Source of the DNA: Clitopilus passeckerianus
Lineage: Eukaryota > Basidiomycota > Agaricomycetes > Agaricales > Entolomataceae
Direction of reading: 5' to 3'
NCBI GenBank assembly: GCA_944990035.1
Contig: CALYLX010000066.1
Coordinates: 248,001-312,000 of the forward strand
Length of the DNA: 64,000 bases
Below, piece after piece: positions 13,049 to 23,129 of this stretch. The notes beneath the pieces are model-generated. The model was not told the DNA's origin. It worked only from the letters and a program-made list of their open reading frames with translations, and made no database searches. The position numbers were made by a program, and so were the translations under genes. Positions within the stretch are counted from its first letter, which is position 1. Each line of letters begins with the position of its first letter.

Positions 13049-13539
13049 TTAAAGTCCAGCAAAGGCAGCAGTCATGGCTTCTTGGTGCTCCGACCTTTCT
13101 CCGCCCATAGCCTTGAGTTCGCCTTTAGCCTCAAGCTCTGGGTTACGAGAGACCTTCCCGGCAACCTCGAAGACAATCGTCAACACACGTTCACGCCAGG
13201 AATCCCGAACAGAAGAGCTCACCTGCTCTGTCTTTCCGACAAACTTGTCACCCACTGTGGGTTTATGGTCGTGGAGATTAGCATCACCTAAGTGCGAACA
13301 ACCTAGGTCAATCTCCCCACTGGATCAAACCCACCGAAGAAGTGCTTACCAGTCGGAATCCTGTCCTCTGGACGAGACGAGTTCAATGCGGAACTGCCTT
13401 GGATATCACAGTCTCCTCTTCTCTGCTGGTTCTCGGGATGAGTTTTATGCTCAGCCCTCGCAGAGTCGGCAGCTGTCGTGGCTGTCGTTGAAGAAGGAGA
13501 AACGTTGATGTTGTTGGCGTATGATGAGAGTCCGGACAT
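13049..13539 (-). CDS. Small CsbD-like stress-type protein, copy 1
   Basis: Exon 1 starts at ATG 13539 (MSGLSSYANN). The last exons carry VGDKFVGKTEQ and, after an intron with donor GTGAGC, VAGKVSRNPELEAKGEL, ending at 13049. The Lys/Gly/Glu-rich C-terminal repeat resembles the CsbD fold of bacterial and fungal general-stress proteins. The N-terminal part is Ser/Thr/Ala-rich, hydrophilic and probably disordered. No catalytic residues are seen and none are expected. The copy at 14092-14789 shares the MSG start, the GDK-VGKTE block and the following NPE-GEL block, so this is a tandem duplicate on the same strand. A TGACGTCA site and a TATATA box lie upstream. The exact border of the middle intron (about 13262-13330) is uncertain. 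Confidence 0.65.
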
Positions 13540-13641
13540 GTTTTAATTGATGAAGACACAATATAATCGGTGGTGCTTATATACCGTGCATAAATCCTTG
13601 ACACTCCGAGTGCATGTGCTATGAGGCAGTGAAGTGCGGAG

Positions 13642-13649
13642 TGACGTCA
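13642..13649. promoter_or_regulatory. CRE palindrome TGACGTCA upstream of CsbD-like copy 1
   Basis: A perfect 8-base CRE lies about 103 bases before the ATG at 13539, with TATATA about 40 bases before it. In fungi this site is the target of bZIP factors of the Atf1/Sko1 class acting below stress MAP kinases. The sister gene has the same site at similar distance. Confidence 0.6.
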
Positions 13650-14091
13650 GGGTAATTGGCGTAGTGGCGCATCATAATGACTCTATTTCCTCCACAAGAA
13701 CCTGCCTGCTGGAGTAAGGGTCGATATCACAGTGAAGCCAAGAGATTTCCCAATAGATATGGCATGCACACGTAGCATGTTACAGGGTAACAGTTCCGAG
13801 AGAGTGGGGCTATCTAATCGACGGGATATCACCCCCGTCAACGAATGAAAGATACTATCTTGAAAGGCCTAGCAACTGACTCAAGGTCCACGATCATGGC
13901 CAGAGGCAACATGAAGGCGACCGAATTTCATATTTACGATGACGCGTAAAGGCTAGCCACCCATACCCACACTCATCCAGCTCAAATATAAAGAAGAGAT
14001 CCATGATATTATATGTTACACATCGTGTTGGTATGCGGAAAGTAATGCATAGTGATACAATTATTCATTTAAATTCAGAGTCCTCGTTCCT

Positions 14092-14789
14092 TTAGTCGTA
14101 AGCAGCCCTAGCATCCCCATGAGCAGCAGCCTTGCCTCCAGTCTCCCTCAACTCGCCACGCTCGTGCATCTCTGGGTTCTTCGTCATCTTGCCAACAAGC
14201 TATCAATGAAATATCAGCATCATGTCGCGACGAAAGAATGAGGCAAACATACCTTCTCAGTCTTGCCAACAAGCTTATCACCGAAGCCTACCTTGCCTTC
14301 AGGCAAATCGTCCCTTCCACCAACGGACACACCGCCCTGCTTCGTACGCTGGGTGCCGAGAGGACGATCTTCATGGAACGCATCATGCCTTCCACCGCCG
14401 CTCTCCTTCTGCCTCTCCCTGATATCCTTGTTCTCCGGGAACGACGAAGTGTCCTCCGTGTTCAATGTATGCGTATACGCGTTCTGTCCTTGAACATCAA
14501 TAGCGGCATTCCTCTGCATATCATGGTTCTCGTCGAAAGCGCGAGCTGCTTGCGCTGCACTACGTTCGCCACCCATGCCACCTAGTCCTTCGCGGCCTGC
14601 ACCGCCGAAAGGTTGACCTGCGCCAAATGTGTCGGTTTGGAATGGCTGTTGGACGCCGCCTTGGGCATAGCCGGTGTTGGCCTCTTTTGAGCCTGGAACG
14701 GGGAGAGCCTCCGAATCGCGGTGGATGTGGTGCTCGGGACGACCCTGGGCGTCGTCGAAAGTGTTGGAAGCTGGGTTGAATCCGGACAT
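14092..14789 (-). CDS. CsbD-like stress-type protein, copy 2
   Basis: Exon 1 runs from ATG 14789 (MSGFNPASN) to VGKTEK near 14254. After one intron the final exon (about 14200-14092) reads LVGKMTKNPEMHERGEL and ends in ARAAYD. The protein is about 210 residues, strongly hydrophilic, Gly/Gln/Asp/Arg-rich and with almost no hydrophobic core, as in hydrophilin or dehydration-stress proteins. The C-terminal Gly-Lys-rich repeat is CsbD-like and aligns with copy 1. It is longer than copy 1 because of a Gly/Gln-rich middle. The upstream region has TGACGTCA, an AGGGG stress-type element and TATATA. Stress-induced expression is inferred from these sites, not shown. Confidence 0.72.
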
Positions 14790-14851
14790 TGTAGTTGTTT
14801 TGAAGGTGTGTTTGTTTGTTGCTTTGAGTTGAAAGGAGGAGATGAGGTCGG

Positions 14852-14882
14852 TATATATGTTGGTGGGAGGGGTATGACGTCA
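14852..14882. promoter_or_regulatory. TATA, AGGGG and CRE (TGACGTCA) cluster of CsbD-like copy 2
   Basis: Reading away from the gene: a TATATA stretch near 14852, GAGGGGT near 14867 (STRE-like core AGGGG) and a perfect TGACGTCA at 14875-14882, about 86 bases before the ATG at 14789. The arrangement parallels the promoter of copy 1. Confidence 0.6.
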
Positions 14883-15144
14883 CGATGATGAGGACATGGT
14901 AAGGGGGGAGTAAAACTCGTCACTGGAATTTGCAAGACGGATTTTCTGGAGTAGTGGTTTGTTGTGGAGTCGTTGGCTTGGCAGGCGAGAACGGGTTGTG
15001 AGTCAAGTTGCACTCTTGGTCTGAACTCGTAGGGATTATAACTGCAGCACATTCGTCGGATGAAAGAATCTGCCGACGATGATGAGAAGAATAGTTGATT
15101 CAATTGCGGAGCCTACCCCCGTCATAGCCCTCCAATCTTGGTGT

Positions 15145-17453
15145 TTAGCCCATCACTTGTACACCCTCTAGCACTTTGAGTTTGGCTTGCAACAATTGTT
15201 TCCTCTTATGTCTTGCCTGAGCAGCCAGGTGAGGTGGGAGATAATTCCAGATGAGCGCCGGCTTCTGCTTTACAATTTCTTGCCGAGCAGCACCAAGAGG
15301 AATGCGGGTATATTCACTCGACTGCAACAGACGGGGTCAGCTAGCGTGATAAAACAACAGAAAGGATTCACCTTCTCCCTTTCTTCGGGGTTCAGTAACA
15401 CGATGGATGTGTGTATCTTCCACCAAGCCCTTCCAACAACTCTGGCCAGTTGCAGGTGTTCGAGCGTTGGCTGGGGCTTGGCGTTGCCGGAACTTCCAGA
15501 CTTTGGGTTGAGCAGAGGCTGGAATAGCTCTTCAAGAGCTTTGAAGGCATGGGCCTGGAGTTCGTCAAAGGATGAGGGTTGGTCAACTTGCGGCAACGAC
15601 GCAGAATCGGAGGAGGAAGAGGCGCTAAATGCGAGCATAGAGGATGTTTCACTCGCCGAGGGCGCGCTTGAAGAAGTTGCTGAAAGCGGGATGTGGCGGT
15701 TCATCTAATGGAGAATGTTAGATTGGTGAGGCTGAGACGGAGAATGTCAGAGTACAAACATCTTTGAAAGCCTCAATCTCCAGCTCCATACTTCTGCGAG
15801 CGTATGTATAGTGTGCGTGTAGATACTGAGTACGGATGGCCGAGTACTGGGTGAGTAGCTGAGGAATAGATGAATGAAGGATTGTATGCTATAACGTTCA
15901 AGATACTCACGCAAATGTACCACTCCTCCCAGGTTTCTTCGCAAACGACGCGGATCTCCTAAGTCCGGGTGAGCTAGATCGAACACTTTCGAGTTCAGAC
16001 GCTACCTGATCCATCTGTGCCACAAGGCTAATCCGGTGAGTTGCATTAGATGGATGAGCAATTCGCGCGTTCAACTGATGGAAGCGGCGGAACGGGCTGC
16101 TAGAACTTCCCGATTCGATATCAACGACATTCCTTAGCCCTCGCCTAGAACACAGCATGAGTTCCATTTGAGATATTCGCCGGGAACTTTCTGGAACTTA
16201 CTCAGTGCGAACTGTCGAAAGACTTTGTTTCAACCATCGAAAACTCTCACTATCAGGAAGATGGCTCGCAGGAGGTAGCCTGCCCAAATCCCACAACGCA
16301 AAACAGACTCGCTCCTCGTTGAACCCATCCGCCATAACCTGCACCTGCACCCAGTCGCTGGGTGGGCTGTTCAAATTCGGTACAGGCCGCAAGCTGAACT
16401 GGAAAATCATGTCGTTTTTGCACCTGGCAAGATTGCCAGCCCGGTCGTCAAAGTTGGGTGAAAGATCAAACTGAGCTTTGAGGACGGCAACGCAGCCGAG
16501 GGCTTTGGTCTCGGATTGGTGTTCGATGACGAAGGATTCAGTAGCTGCGTAGCAAACGGATGTCCCGCTATGGACAATGACGACGTGGCGAATGAAGAAC
16601 GTCAGGGCGTCCTGAAGGGAGAGTGATATCTCGTCGTCTGCAGATGGACTGATCCCAAAACAGCATTCTATGAAGGAAAGGATATGGAAGTCGCTAAAGG
16701 CAGGTTCAGAACTCCGCTGGACATGCGGTGGAGTTGAACTTACTCCGATTCCTCATCCGAGTAATGACTACTTGAAGCAGCCATTGTCATCGATTCTATA
16801 CGCGTAGTCTTCACGACAGCAACAGAAGGGCCTTCTTTACTGATGAACTTTGTAACAGCATCAATCAAATCTTCTTGACGTTGGGCCATGTTTTCGTGCT
16901 GCAAGCTGATAACCTTCGTCTGACCGTATATGTGAACCTGAGCAGCGAGCTGAGAGTGCAACTTATCAGGCAAGTTGTGAGAAGAAAAGGGTGACACACT
17001 TACGCTAAAGCTTCGCGATATAGTAGCGAGTTCAGAGGTCAGCTCTGCACACAAATCCGCTGAATCCCCAGCTGTTATCCATCTCTTGAATGCGTTTCGA
17101 CTTTTCTCCTTTTCTATCAGCCTTAGGATCTTGGAAAGAGTGCTGCATCCTGCCAGTTAGAGCAAATCAACTTTTGGAAGAACCTGCTTACAGTTCAAGA
17201 CGAGAAAGGGCATCGCTGAAGGTGCCTGACACCAGCACGGCGCTGTCGATCCCAGCAAATTGCTCTCGAATATCCTCTGATAAGGCTTGAGCCTGCAAAC
17301 TCAGCTGCCGCAGTTTCCTGCTGCCTTGTCTCCACTATAGAGAACGAGTGGAGCATCAGTCTTCTCGTCCTCAGAAGAAATAATAGAACTGACCAGATCG
17401 GTTTGAGTCTTAATGCGAAATGTGAGGTCAAGGGCCAAAGAGAGGGGCTCCAT
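15145..17453 (-). CDS. Multi-exon protein of unknown function
   Basis: I do not recognise this gene. Open frames at 17453-17394, about 17340-17195, 17150-16985, 16925-16740, 16700-16200, 16167-15907, 15800-15775, 15704-15320 and 15300-15145 can be joined by GT-AG introns into one minus-strand gene. It starts at ATG 17453 (MEPLSLALDLTF) and ends in EGVQVMG. The first 150 residues are helical and Gln/Glu/Leu-rich, with coiled-coil character. A middle part rich in aromatic and hydrophobic residues (around 16.2-16.7 kb) looks like a folded domain. A Ser-rich stretch (15.6 kb) and a basic C-terminus (HKRKQLLQAKLK) follow. No signal peptide or membrane segment is clear. Exon count and borders are tentative. 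Confidence 0.5.
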
Positions 17454-18098
17454 AGTCCTTTTCTGGGGTATTCTCAGGAAACTTGGTATCCCTGGTGCTG
17501 AGAGAAATGGCCAGATGACTTATTTATAAATACATATGGTGCCTTTCAATCGTTGCCACCAGAACTCTGTTCCTATCATCCCACGTTAAAGTCAACATGA
17601 GGAATTCAAGGTGGATGCGGTGATCGTGGCTTACTCTCTGTTTCAAGAGTAATCTGGTTCAAAGTGCCGAAGCCACTATCACCACGTTATCATCCTTCAC
17701 CTGGATGTCTGGACTCGGAACCCATTCTGAGGTCCATGTATGGGGTCCACCAACTGAGATGGAACGTTCAAATTTGATCACCATCAGATTGCGGAGGCTG
17801 TTATGCTGTTGAGTGGCAGTGTTGACCGCCAGATTTGCCTCCGCCTTGATTCCTGATCGACTCTTCTCCCTTCGATAATCTGGATGGAGGACGACCTGAT
17901 CCTGGTTCAAGCATCATCTCGACAAACGTGAGGGCCTCGGGACACATTATATTGTCGGTCGTTAACTCCATTCTTCAGGCGGATCGCGTTGAAACAGCGA
18001 TATGATCCATCGGGGCCGATAAGCAAAGAACAGCATGTCAGCCGTGCCAGTGTTCTTGGGGCTTACAACTATGCCAACGAGAGGCAGATCTACTGGTA
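17454..18098. other. Spacer, possibly containing missed 5' exon of the LYC1-like gene
   Basis: About 645 bases between a divergent pair. Minus-strand frames at 17659-17910 and 17962-18156 match nothing I know and lack a convincing start or join. The N-terminal 50-60 residues expected of a LYC1-type acetyltransferase should lie here, but I could not find a frame that encodes them. Confidence 0.45.
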
Positions 18099-19064
18099 AT
18101 GTTGTGGGATATCTTCTCCGGCCTTTATCTGAATGAGAATAGGGTATTAGTACCAAGGGACGATGTTAAAACGGACTACATACGGTCCCATGTTGCAACA
18201 ATCATTCGAACGGTTCTGCTTCAAGGGGAGGAAGGATCACCTGACTCCAAACCCCTGCGTAGCACCTCGTTCTCAATTACCCACGTCTTCACACCTCCAG
18301 AACTTCGACGGAGAGGACATGCAACCCGTATGATGTCCCTGTTGCACCAGAAGCTTCGTGATGGCCTGGAGCAACAGGACAAGGAGTGGCCGAGTTATCC
18401 CACCGGGATACTTTCTTTCTTGTACTCCGGCGTCGGTGACTTCTATTCCAAATGCGGAAACCCAGGCTGGCATATAACAACTTCCACTGAAACGTATTGG
18501 AAGGTCGACGACATCCTTGCTTCCTTGCAAGACACGACCAACCTAACTTCCCTCTCAGAAGAAGATTTCGTGAAGGTTGCCGAAGCGGATGCCGCAGCCA
18601 TGGAAGCCGAGCTGGCCCAGAGAGTAACTGATCGAAAACCAAGGGCATTCGCGGTTCTCCCAACTGGAGAGGAGTTTGCATGGCTTGTTGGACGTTCCAA
18701 ATTCTACGGCCAAATATTGTCTCCAAAGCCATTGCCAACGACGTGGGGCGTCAAGGATGCCGGAGATGATCCAGATTATGCCGTGTGGTTCTTTGACTAC
18801 ACAAAGCATGAGCTCCATTTCCTGAGATTGCGAAGCAGGACCGAGGAAACATTCACCAGAATTATATACGCCGCCGGGCTTGCAGCAAAGACGCAGGGCT
18901 GTAGACGATTGCTAGCCTGGAATGTGGATGAAAAGCTGCTCAACGACTGTCCGGATCCCCAACGAATTACGCAACCACGTACCAAGAATCTTGCTGCCGT
19001 TGCGTGGTACGGACCTGGTAAATGTCCCGAATGGATGCATAGTCAGAAGTATGGATGGTGCTGA
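18099..19064 (+). CDS. LYC1-like N-acetyltransferase, 5' end unclear
   Basis: An open frame of 321 residues. The stretch VLVPRDD, then THVFTPPELRRRGHATRMM, matches the GNAT acetyl-CoA-binding region (R-R-x-G-x-A) of the fungal lysine N-acetyltransferase Lyc1 family. YSGVGDFYSKCGNPGWH and the C-terminal WYGPGKCPEW...YGWC are also family-like. In Yarrowia, Lyc1 acetylates lysine in lysine degradation. Family members are usually about 380-400 residues and begin with a conserved block before the VLVPRDD region. Here that block is not visible, and the frame is closed by TGA near 18006. The ATG at 18099 would give a protein without it. The segment after VLVPRDD (TDYIRSH) also departs from the family. 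The gene is either missing a 5' exon in my model or is truncated and decaying. Confidence 0.6.
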   Translation: MLWDIFSGLYLNENRVLVPRDDVKTDYIRSHVATIIRTVLLQGEEGSPDSKPLRSTSFSITHVFTPPELRRRGHATRMMSLLHQKLRDGLEQQDKEWPSYPTGILSFLYSGVGDFYSKCGNPGWHITTSTETYWKVDDILASLQDTTNLTSLSEEDFVKVAEADAAAMEAELAQRVTDRKPRAFAVLPTGEEFAWLVGRSKFYGQILSPKPLPTTWGVKDAGDDPDYAVWFFDYTKHELHFLRLRSRTEETFTRIIYAAGLAAKTQGCRRLLAWNVDEKLLNDCPDPQRITQPRTKNLAAVAWYGPGKCPEWMHSQKYGWC

Positions 19065-19290
19065 GCCCTATAAGGGAGGTTGCTCGGATAGACGGACAGT
19101 AGTTTGTTCTAAAGTTATTTTCGTAACATTGCCCAATATCGGTTCTTCGAAAAATTCTGCACACGACTTTGTATTCTTATAACGTAAGCTTGGCTGGGAA
19201 GTCGAAAAATGGCGCATTCAGAGGTTTGGTCGCGGTAGTAGACCCACGCTGGAAGACACTTGGACAGAAGGAGATGTGCTCTGAATGTCA

Positions 19291-19481
19291 ACGCGTGACT
19301 TGGCGCGTTCATCATGTGACCTCGTTTAGTTTTCGACGCGCAAATACGTCCAAATATGGCTAATATCTCTGTTTGGAACCACCACGTTCAGGTTCGATGC
19401 TTTCGCGTTTTCTTTGACGTTGATCCATTTTTAAACAGATATACAGGTTGAATACTCCTTCAAGGCCATTCAGTGACGCGT
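19291..19481. promoter_or_regulatory. MCB/SCB-like cell-cycle boxes upstream of H2A.Z
   Basis: ACGCGT occurs at 19291-19296 and 19476-19481, and TTTCGCG (the complement of CGCGAAA) at 19401-19407, all within 310 bases of the H2A.Z start. In ascomycetes these are the MBF and SBF sites driving G1/S transcription. Function here is inference. Confidence 0.4.
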
Positions 19482-19601
19482 GGAAATTGTTATTGCAATT
19501 TTATCCTTGTGACCTGTACGTCCCCTTCGAATATCGACTGGAACTTGACTGAATCGGTTTTTAGACCTCCTGATCTATATCAAAAACTTACCATATAAAT
19601 T

Positions 19602-20137
19602 ATGGCACCTCAAGCAAAGTCCGGTGGCAAGTCTCGCGGTCCCGCTCCCCGTGAACAACTCCTCTCAACAACGAACCGTGCAAACGAGAAGCGCGAAAGC
19701 AGGTCTTCAGGTGGACTCAAAAGTTCCTTTGACCAAAAATATGAACTCATTTAGTTCATGACTAGTTCCCTGTTGGCCGTATACATCGTTACCTCAAACA
19801 ACGCACGCAGCATAACGTTCGCATTGGCGCAAAGGCCGCAGTGTATACTTCTGCTATCCTGGAATACCTCACTGCCGAGGTCCTGGAGCTTGCAGGTACG
19901 GTTTTCTGCCCTTCGTAATTTGCAGGAAATGTTAATAAATTTTCAGGTAATGCATCCAAGGATCTTAGGGTGAAACGTATCACACCGCGTCACCTGCAAC
20001 TCGCTATTCGCGGAGATGAAGAACTCGATACACTCGTACATGCCACAATTGCAGGAGGAGGAGTCATGCCATTCATCCACAAGAGTTTAACTGGTGCCGC
20101 CAAAGCTCAGCAGAAAAAAGCCGAAGGAGCTCAGTGA
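19602..20137 (+). CDS. HTZ1: Histone H2A variant H2A.Z
   Basis: The histone fold is unmistakable: [15 protein letters not shown], then [24 protein letters not shown], then [20 protein letters not shown]. The H2A.Z signature is the loop and docking region [20 protein letters not shown], in place of the canonical H2A sequence. The tail is [11 protein letters not shown], with no SQ phospho-motif, as expected for H2A.Z. Clear introns lie at about 19703-19768 (CAG, then GTGGAC to CTAG, then TTCCC) and 19897-19946. The ATG frame ([10 protein letters not shown]) is out of register with the AKAGLQ frame. A 58-base intron with donor GTCTCG right after GGC AA would join them, giving an unusually short basic tail. 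That acceptor (CGAG) is poor, so the N-terminus is the uncertain part. H2A.Z replaces H2A in promoter-proximal nucleosomes via SWR1. Confidence 0.92.
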
Positions 20138-20654
20138 GCCGTATTTATTGGACCATCCTTCTCTCATCACCCACCACCTACCTGCACCGCCAAATATATA
20201 TTGACTTTAGGGAGTTGAATTATTGTTGATTTGGTGTTTCGTTCGGCATTCATTCATGGAACGGGACCTTGTATTTTTATATTTTGTATGATCTCTAATA
20301 TGTACAATAGATATTGCGCGCTTTTGCTGTCTATACTGTACCTTCAGAATGTTTCTTCACCGTTACAAAGTCGGAATATATTTGTTTAGTTGCGGCTCTA
20401 CAGAGAATGGAACAGGGGGTTATTTATGTCTGTATGTTTCCAGGGTCGTAGCCCACGACAGAGCCCAGCTCCGCGGCTGTTCGAGCTCCTTTCATCACTT
20501 TCCGACCGTACAAGCCTGGTTGTCCTCTTGCGCCACACACGCTCCTTAGCTTTCGACTAAACACGCCCTGGCTGGCTTATTTTGGATCGCTGTTTATCAT
20601 CTCCACTCGGTTCAGTATCGAATCGCCCAGGAAACCCTTACCGGATATTGATCG

Positions 20655-22364
20655 ATGTCGCCCGAACGGTCAAACTCCCAGCTCTCCCTAGACCCGCCAA
20701 AGTCAACACCTTATAAGAAGGCGTCAGTACCCGCCATTATGGAAGAAATCACAAACACAGTCGCTCAACGCTCATCGGTTCCAACCTCTCGAGCTGAATT
20801 TCCTACCCGGGCACAATATCTGGAAATCGAGGACGCTTATATCAACTCGCTTCATCCTCGTCGACAGGCTAAAGCTCTGATATCACAAGATCTGTTTCGA
20901 CGAATATGGGATGTGCTGGCTCGTAATCCAGAAAACGCTCAAGAAACTGCTCAATTCCGTTTCTGGGCACGAAGGAAGTTTACGCTCGCCTACATTGGTG
21001 ACACTCCAATTGAAGACGATGATTTTAATGGGCCGCCACCACCGAATGCAGTTCTCATCCACCAGGATAGGATCGTGGCTATTCAAGAAGATATCTATGA
21101 TATAATCTGCGAGAAGCACGCTGCTGTCAATCACGGTGGGCGGGACAAGACTGCGGCAGCCATCCGAAAAAACTACATCTGGCTTCCAAAGGAACTTGTT
21201 GCAAACTTCGTCAAGCTATGTCCGAGGTGCATTGTCAAGAAATGCGGTATGGCGGGTTCCCAAGGGTATAAATTACACAGCCCAGACCTTGGAGAAAACG
21301 AGGGCTCTACGTCACCTGTCCTCAAGCATGGCGCTTCCTCACGGAGCGAGAACAATGGCTATAGCCCGGCTCTGGGCTCAACGCCTTTATTCAATGTCTT
21401 TGGTTCTCCTCCAATCGGCTCTTCAGAAACCGGGAGAGCCGGTGCCCATAGTCCACTCTCGGGTAGCCCTCTTGTCGAACAAAGCGCGTCTCCTTCACAA
21501 GCCTACAACAGCTTTGCACTGCTTCGCGAGAATAACTGGAGTGCTCCCGCTTCATTGGTAGAGTCTCAGGCAGGCCCTCCTCTCCTTGGGCCTTTGAGAA
21601 GAGAAGGCAACCATAGTGCGCCTGCAGCTGGTTCATCTGGATTGGGCCTGCATAGTCTTCCCATGTCTAGAGAGGTTTCTCTTTATCAAGGTCTTCCAAA
21701 CGGTTGGCAATTCCAACATAGGGACTATCCAACTGCGCACGATGCATTTATCAAACATGAAGCAAACTTTGTCAATATGCACCCTATCGAACCAGTTCCT
21801 TTGCCCGCTGGTCGTCGACTTCGACCTCGTATTCCCAGCCTTGCACCCATTGTAGCAACTCCCTCGCAGGAAGGCGATGAATCGGTGTGCTACGTCAAGG
21901 AAGAGCCCTCGGAGGACTTTCAGCTTCAATCGGAGTTCTCACCTCTCACGGAACCTGTTGGCAATCTCGGCAAGATATCTCTCCCTTTGCCTCAGTCCGC
22001 CATGGCTATCGCAGACCAGGCTTTGTTCCAGCTTGGATTCTCAACCGTGATACCCGGAGCCAACCCAGAACCCTCCAACCCCGTCACGACCGACATTCTG
22101 GATACGTTCCTGCGGTTCAAGGATAACGTGCTTGACGCTAGTCCGTCGACTTCGTCTAACCCACCGCTGGTTGCTATGAGTCCTATTAGTGACCCAGGAA
22201 CTCCAGGGCAACCAACTCCTACTTGTCGAAACCAGGCAAACTTCAAGGACACGTTGTCGACAGCTGCGGCACAGTTTGAGATGAAGGCCGATGAGTTGGA
22301 AGAGCTGGCCGAGAAGATGAAGACAAGTGCGAGTCTCGAGGAGACTTGTGAGCAGGAACATTAG
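20655..22364 (+). CDS. Host protein with integrase-type (H2C2) zinc-binding domain
   Basis: A single uninterrupted frame of 569 residues from ATG 20655. Around residues 155-200 it has H-x4-H, then about 30 residues later C-x2-C (KHAAVNHGG ... KNYIWLP ... LCPRC). This is the HHCC zinc-binding module that precedes the catalytic core in retroviral-type and Ty3/Gypsy integrases. No RNase H-like DDE core follows, and there is no reverse transcriptase, gag or LTR nearby. Downstream is a long Ser/Pro/Gly-rich disordered part and an acidic C-terminal helix (MKADELEELAEKM). The N-terminal 150 residues include a helical block (RRQAKALISQDLFRRIWDVL) that may bind DNA or protein. It is intact and intron-less beside normal genes, which suggests a domesticated transposon fragment, perhaps a regulator. 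Function unknown. Confidence 0.7.
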   Translation: MSPERSNSQLSLDPPKSTPYKKASVPAIMEEITNTVAQRSSVPTSRAEFPTRAQYLEIEDAYINSLHPRRQAKALISQDLFRRIWDVLARNPENAQETAQFRFWARRKFTLAYIGDTPIEDDDFNGPPPPNAVLIHQDRIVAIQEDIYDIICEKHAAVNHGGRDKTAAAIRKNYIWLPKELVANFVKLCPRCIVKKCGMAGSQGYKLHSPDLGENEGSTSPVLKHGASSRSENNGYSPALGSTPLFNVFGSPPIGSSETGRAGAHSPLSGSPLVEQSASPSQAYNSFALLRENNWSAPASLVESQAGPPLLGPLRREGNHSAPAAGSSGLGLHSLPMSREVSLYQGLPNGWQFQHRDYPTAHDAFIKHEANFVNMHPIEPVPLPAGRRLRPRIPSLAPIVATPSQEGDESVCYVKEEPSEDFQLQSEFSPLTEPVGNLGKISLPLPQSAMAIADQALFQLGFSTVIPGANPEPSNPVTTDILDTFLRFKDNVLDASPSTSSNPPLVAMSPISDPGTPGQPTPTCRNQANFKDTLSTAAAQFEMKADELEELAEKMKTSASLEETCEQEH

Positions 22365-22564
22365 CTTGGGATTTCTGCGTTATTTTCAGTTGGATATGGT
22401 GGTCTTCTTCCACCTCGTAGGCTATTCTGTTATTTCACATGCTCATGCTATTTTCTTCTGTAAAGTATTTCTAGTCGCATCAATGCACAAGGGTATTTTT
22501 GTAGGGTATATTGGGTGACGGCAGTGAATCATTTTGCTTGAAGGTTCACTTTCCTACAAAATCA

Positions 22565-23129
22565 TCAGCATTGTCGCAAGACAGCCCAGAAGAATAGTCG
22601 GTCATACTCGCGGAGTGTGTCATATACAAATTTATAGCTTCGTAGGTTACCCCTCATGCGACGAATATCAAGACTATAAGTCTCCGACAAGCCCTCAAGC
22701 CTGGTGAGCTCTACCGAGAAACGGACCTCATCTCCGGGTTCTTGATCCCCATAGACGGCCTCAGGTGCGGTGGCGGAAACATCTGGTAATAAGATGGTAG
22801 ATGCCTTTGGTGTAGGCATGTCTTCTTTTTCTTCCTCCTCCTGTGAAAAATTGGGTGCTTTCAACGTCGAATATTGGTTCTCGGGCCTTGTTGAATGAAC
22901 TCACGTCGGATGGGGACGCATTGGTGTCGCCACTTTCACTGCCCTTGCCTGGGCGACTGCAAAAGAGTTTATAATCTGACTCCGCCTCTGATATTGCCCC
23001 CATTGACTTGAGGGCTGCACCGACGCGTCTCATGACATCCGGCGGGCTCAGAGTCGTGACTGTACTTTGATCAATTGCCCCACGGTGAACTCCCAGCGCA
23101 GTTGAGGGTTCTGAGGTAAACGAAGTCAT
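22565..23129 (-). CDS. Orphan KA1-type domain, partial copy of the adjacent Kin4-like kinase
   Basis: Starting at ATG 23129 (MTSFTSEPSTALG), exon 1 gives GVHRGAIDQSTVTT. After an intron (about 22907-22843) exon 2 gives [16 protein letters not shown] and [23 protein letters not shown]. These blocks align with the C-terminal exons of the kinase just upstream on the same strand ([52 protein letters not shown]). The product is about 165 residues and has no kinase domain. It ends in a new tail (DRLFFWAVLRQC). KA1 domains bind acidic phospholipids and can autoinhibit kinases, so a free copy could compete with the parent, but that is inference. Both exons are open and the intron is spliceable, so it may be expressed. 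An upstream frame with ATG 23286 could extend the N-terminus. Confidence 0.65.

Noticed and set aside
17659..18156. Two minus-strand frames as a small gene
   Set aside because: No known domain, no clear start or splice join, and they overlap the 5' region expected for the LYC1-like gene.
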